From the NCBI GenBank assembly GCA_018715045.1, contig DVMH01000020.1, positions 1 to 63,375 on the forward strand: DNA of 63,375 bases. Reading direction: 5' to 3'. Numbering within the stretch: position 1 is the first letter of the stretch; each line of letters starts with the position of its first letter. Made by a program: the position numbers and the translations under genes. Below are positions 60,865-63,375 of this stretch, piece after piece. The DNA is from Candidatus Avidehalobacter gallistercoris. GTDB taxonomy: Bacteria > Bacillota > Dehalobacteriia > UBA4068 > UBA4997. Below the pieces are notes generated by a model that was given only the letters and a program-made list of their open reading frames with translations, was not told the DNA's origin and searched no databases.

Positions 60865-61758
60865 TTAATTCAGCGGAATATAGCCCGCGTCTTTAATAGC
60901 CTGCGTACCGGCGTCGGAGAGTATCCATTCGCGCAGTTTCATAGTTGGGCTATCCGGATCTTCATCGGCGCGCACGGCCAGATAATACTCGTTCAGCAAC
61001 GGATAGCTGCCGTCGGCAATAGTCTCGTCGCTGGGCATAACGCCGTCCACCGCGACAAAGCGCAACCCCGGCTTTTGGTACATATACGAAGCGTAATAGA
61101 ACACGGAATAGCCGATCGCGTCGGCGCTGTTGTTATATTCCGCCAGAATTTCGATCAAATCGCCCATCGCACTGGGGCGGTATTCCGTCGGCGCGTCCAT
61201 CGGCTCTTCGTCCGTCATCAAGAGCTTCATAAACAGACTTTGGCTACCGCTGGCCTCTGGCCGCTGAAACGCCTGAATCGGCTGATCATTGCCGCCAACC
61301 TCGCTCCAGTTGGTGATTTTGCCGGTATAAATATCTACCAGCTGCTGCCGCGTCAGGCTCTGCACCGGATTATCCTCGTTGACGATAAAAACCAGCGCGT
61401 CGCGACCCAGCGGCGTAATATCCAGCTCGGTGCCGATCTCCGCCAGCTGCGCCTTCGTACCCTCCGAAGCTTCATATACCAGCAATAGATCAGAACGCCC
61501 CTCGGCCAGCTCTAACCACGCGCCAGACGTTTTGTTGCAGGTGGTATTCCGCTCGGCTTCCTCCGCTGTAATGCCTGTAGTGCGCTCCAGAATTTTTGCC
61601 ATCATCGGCAGGTTGGCAGTGGAGCCATCCACCACCGGGTATTCATCAACAGTCAGCAGCGGCGGCTCGGTATTGGCCTGTTCGCCGCAGCCTGCGAAGG
61701 CCAGCATTGCCAGCAGCAATACTGCCGGCAGTGTCAAAAGTCTGTAGTTTTTTCGCAT
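60865..61758 (-). CDS. PstS-like phosphate-type substrate-binding lipoprotein
   Basis: A 297-residue periplasmic-binding-like lipoprotein with lipobox FAGC (Cys24). The PBP-like core has VDGSTANLPMM near the N-terminus, YTGKITNWSEVGG, RPEASGSQSLFMKLL and a C-terminal AIKDAGYIPLN. These are PstS-family motifs, so phosphate or another oxyanion is likely, but no pstC/A/B is adjacent. It ends an operon with the WG-type lipoprotein upstream (15 bp gap). Confidence 0.85.
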   Translation of the reverse strand: MRKNYRLLTLPAVLLLAMLAFAGCGEQANTEPPLLTVDEYPVVDGSTANLPMMAKILERTTGITAEEAERNTTCNKTSGAWLELAEGRSDLLLVYEASEGTKAQLAEIGTELDITPLGRDALVFIVNEDNPVQSLTRQQLVDIYTGKITNWSEVGGNDQPIQAFQRPEASGSQSLFMKLLMTDEEPMDAPTEYRPSAMGDLIEILAEYNNSADAIGYSVFYYASYMYQKPGLRFVAVDGVMPSDETIADGSYPLLNEYYLAVRADEDPDSPTMKLREWILSDAGTQAIKDAGYIPLN

Positions 61759-61773
61759 GATATACCTCCTTAA

Positions 61774-62727
61774 TTAATCGTCCAGTTCGGTGAAAACGGA
61801 CTCTTGATATATCCAGTTGCCGTCAAAATCCATCAAGCCGCGTTCAAAACCGCGCTGGCAGTAGATGAGTCCCTCGGTGACGGCATATTGCTGAGTTATG
61901 CCGCTGACCAACACGCTTCCGTCCGCCGCCAGCAAATCGTTCAGACGAGAGCCGCCTACCCCATTATATCCGGCCACCAGATAGGGCAGCTGCCTGCCAG
62001 TCACCTCGTCCGACACCGACCAAATGCTGTCATAATCCTCGGCCAGCGTCACCGGCGTGCCGTCCAGATTATAGACGTCGGCATAGTCCTTCCAGTCGCT
62101 CCAATCGCTGTTATGCACGCTATAGCTCACCCAAAGCAGCTGTCCGTTCTGCCACATATTGGCATAGTCTGCCGCATAATCTGGCGAATAACCATCCGGC
62201 GCAGTGCGCATTTCCTGCTCCACCAGCAAAGTGCCGTCGAAACCGTAGATTTTATAGCCCGAATCACCCCTCATATAAACCAGAAAGCACCCGGTGGAAA
62301 TATCCCCGTCATAATAGAAGAACTCCGCTTCGCCCGGCGTATCGAGGTGAACGCTGGCAATAGTATTACCCCAAGGATCAAAGAACGAAAACCGCGTGCT
62401 TTCGGTCAGCGGATTGTTCCATTGGTCAACCTCCGTTTCAGACATCTGCTGGCTGCATTGCATAGCGGCCACCTGCTCGCCCGCCGCATTGCTCCAAATC
62501 CGCGCGCTTTCATAGTTATGATCGCCGCGCGCAATAATTTTACCATCGGCATTGATAACGCCATAGCCGTCGTTGTCATAGAATTGCAGCAGTTTGGGCG
62601 CGTCTGACTGCATCGCATCCGTGCCGCCCTGCCCGCCGTCCGTGGATACGCCAGGCTGGCCGCAGCCCGCCAGCGACAGCAGCAAAACCAGCAGCAGCGT
62701 CAACAACGCTTTGCAATTTACTTTCAT
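61774..62727 (-). CDS. Hypothetical lipoprotein with WG-like repeats
   Basis: A 317-residue lipoprotein with lipobox LAGC (Cys22) and a repetitive beta-rich body: YGVINADGKII, FSFFDPWGNTIA, YKIYGFDGTLLV, YNLDGTPVTL, GLMDFDGNWIY. These resemble WG/propeller-type repeats. No known catalytic motif is present. It is the first gene of a two-gene unit with the PstS-like lipoprotein, so both should act at the outer membrane face. Function unknown. Confidence 0.75.
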   Translation of the reverse strand: MKVNCKALLTLLLVLLLSLAGCGQPGVSTDGGQGGTDAMQSDAPKLLQFYDNDGYGVINADGKIIARGDHNYESARIWSNAAGEQVAAMQCSQQMSETEVDQWNNPLTESTRFSFFDPWGNTIASVHLDTPGEAEFFYYDGDISTGCFLVYMRGDSGYKIYGFDGTLLVEQEMRTAPDGYSPDYAADYANMWQNGQLLWVSYSVHNSDWSDWKDYADVYNLDGTPVTLAEDYDSIWSVSDEVTGRQLPYLVAGYNGVGGSRLNDLLAADGSVLVSGITQQYAVTEGLIYCQRGFERGLMDFDGNWIYQESVFTELDD

Positions 62728-62825
62728 AACTATACCCCTTTCTTTTCACAAACTTTATAAAAATAATATTCGGCAAACTATTACAAAAAACCTGCCGGGG
62801 CAGCGGTTTTTCCATCGCGTAATTT

Positions 62826-62840
62826 GCGGTTGCAAACCGC
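62826..62840. repeat. Palindrome overlapping the metN promoter -35
   Basis: GCGGTT and AACCGC flank GCA. The dyad covers the -35 hexamer, a plausible repressor site. Confidence 0.5.
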
Positions 62841-62859
62841 GCTGTGTCTGTGCTATAAT
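62830..62859 (+). promoter_or_regulatory. Promoter of the metN operon
   Basis: TTGCAA (62830-62835) and TATAAT (62854-62859), 18 bp apart. The leader of about 60 nt is too short for a SAM riboswitch. Confidence 0.7.
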
Positions 62860-62927
62860 AATTTAATAGTCATGCGACAAAATGCGCGGTAAAATTCTTA
62901 ACACAGCCAGAAAGGCGGCAGGAATAA

Positions 62928-63375
62928 ATGACAGAGAACAACATTATCCGCCTGGAAAACCTCAGTAAAACGTACACCACCAAAGCGGGCAGCGTACAGG
63001 CATTGCAGGACATCAACCTTGATATCCGTCAGGGCGAGATTTTCGGCGTTATCGGCTTATCCGGCGCCGGCAAAAGCACTCTGGTGCGCTGTATCAATTT
63101 TCTTGAGCGCCCCACCGGCGGCAAAGTCTGGGTGAACGGACAGGACATGAACAGCCTGTCGCCCGCCGGGCTGAACCAGATCCGCCGTTCGGTAGCAATG
63201 ATTTTCCAGCAGTTCAATCTCCTGATGCAGCGTACGGCGCTGGAGAATATCTGCTTCCCGCTGGAGATCGTCAAAACACCCAAATCAGAGGCCAGAAAGC
63301 GTGCGCTGGAACTTTTGGAACTGGTTGGCCTGGCCGATAAAGCGCAGTCCTATCCATCCCAGCTTTCCGGCGGGC
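62928..63375 (+). CDS. metN: Methionine ABC transporter ATP-binding protein (partial, runs off the window)
   Basis: The first 149 codons of a MetN-type ATPase. Walker A is GLSGAGKSTLVRCIN near 43-57, the Q-loop IFQQFNLL follows, and the sequence ends at LSGG, where the ABC signature begins. The LERPTGGKVWVNGQD region and the general pattern are those of MetN, which drives methionine import. metI and metQ presumably follow outside the window. The start is the ATG at 62928, preceded by a weak GGCAGG. Confidence 0.88.
   Translation, partial: MTENNIIRLENLSKTYTTKAGSVQALQDINLDIRQGEIFGVIGLSGAGKSTLVRCINFLERPTGGKVWVNGQDMNSLSPAGLNQIRRSVAMIFQQFNLLMQRTALENICFPLEIVKTPKSEARKRALELLELVGLADKAQSYPSQLSGG

Noticed and set aside
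62786-62813. Hairpin with flanking A and T tracts between metN and the lipoprotein operon
   Set aside because: It resembles a bidirectional terminator but lies upstream of both genes, where none is needed; without data its role cannot be stated.
1-63375. CRISPR array
   Set aside because: No regularly spaced repeats of 24-40 bp were seen anywhere in the window.

Overview
The window comes from an anaerobic, endospore-forming Bacillota of the class Clostridia in the broad sense. The evidence is a full spo0A-spoIVB-recN-argR-nadK-tlyA-dxs block, yqfC/yqfD, spoIVFA/spoIVFB, two rubrerythrins, and an 11-subunit complex I operon without NuoE, NuoF or NuoG. That complex I layout together with an OLE RNA locus resembles the Peptococcaceae, Desulfotomaculum and Heliobacteria side of the class; this lineage assignment is inference. 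Codon use is GC-rich, apart from one AT-richer accessory block at about 12.6-17.7 kb.

Layout. 0-2.5 kb: queuosine precursor operon queD-queE-queC-queF (minus strand) with its own promoter, preQ1-I riboswitch and terminator. 2.5-4.1 kb: yqfC-yqfD. 4.1-8 kb: alaS-ireB-ruvX-DUF1292. 8-12.5 kb: a reverse rubrerythrin with a PerR-like box in its promoter, divergent from a large purL. 12.6-17.7 kb: accessory operon of two alpha/beta hydrolases, two cyclophilin-like proteins and a DUF3737 protein, divergent from a LysR regulator. 17.8-24 kb: rubrerythrin, HAD phosphatase, ACT/UPF0210 pair, pyrimidine-nucleoside phosphorylase and phosphopentomutase. 24-35 kb: the sporulation, recombination and isoprenoid cluster. 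It ends in a TTG-started membrane protein (OapA) preceded by about 600 nt of non-coding, highly structured sequence with its own promoter. Position, size and partner gene identify this as the OLE RNA. 34-36 kb: yraN, rnhB and rbgA.

36.4-38.2 kb: a CmpB-like membrane protein and tRNA-Pro(GGG), followed by a small collapsed integrative element bounded by a decayed 43-bp copy of the tRNA 3' end. 38-44.6 kb: rng, the two radical-SAM-linked genes, spoIVFB, spoIVFA and a YqeG-type phosphatase. 44.6-56.6 kb: the complex I operon, in transcription order nuoA-B-C-D-H-I-J-K-(lipoprotein)-L-M-N-M2. It has two NuoM subunits and a NuoL whose C-terminal lateral-helix region carries a tandem motif, as expected for a '2M' complex I with an extra antiporter module. 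With no NADH-oxidising module here, ferredoxin is the likely electron donor (inference). 56.7-63.4 kb: a cell-wall amidase, a DHHW protein, tRNA-Met and tRNA-Glu, an NSS-family sodium symporter, long-form HPF, a PstS-like lipoprotein with a WG-type lipoprotein, and the start of a metN operon cut by the window edge.

The strongest candidates for follow-up are the OLE RNA/OapA locus, the 2M-type complex I with an embedded lipoprotein gene, the mirrored cytosolic/exported hydrolase-cyclophilin operon, and the tRNA-Pro element remnant.
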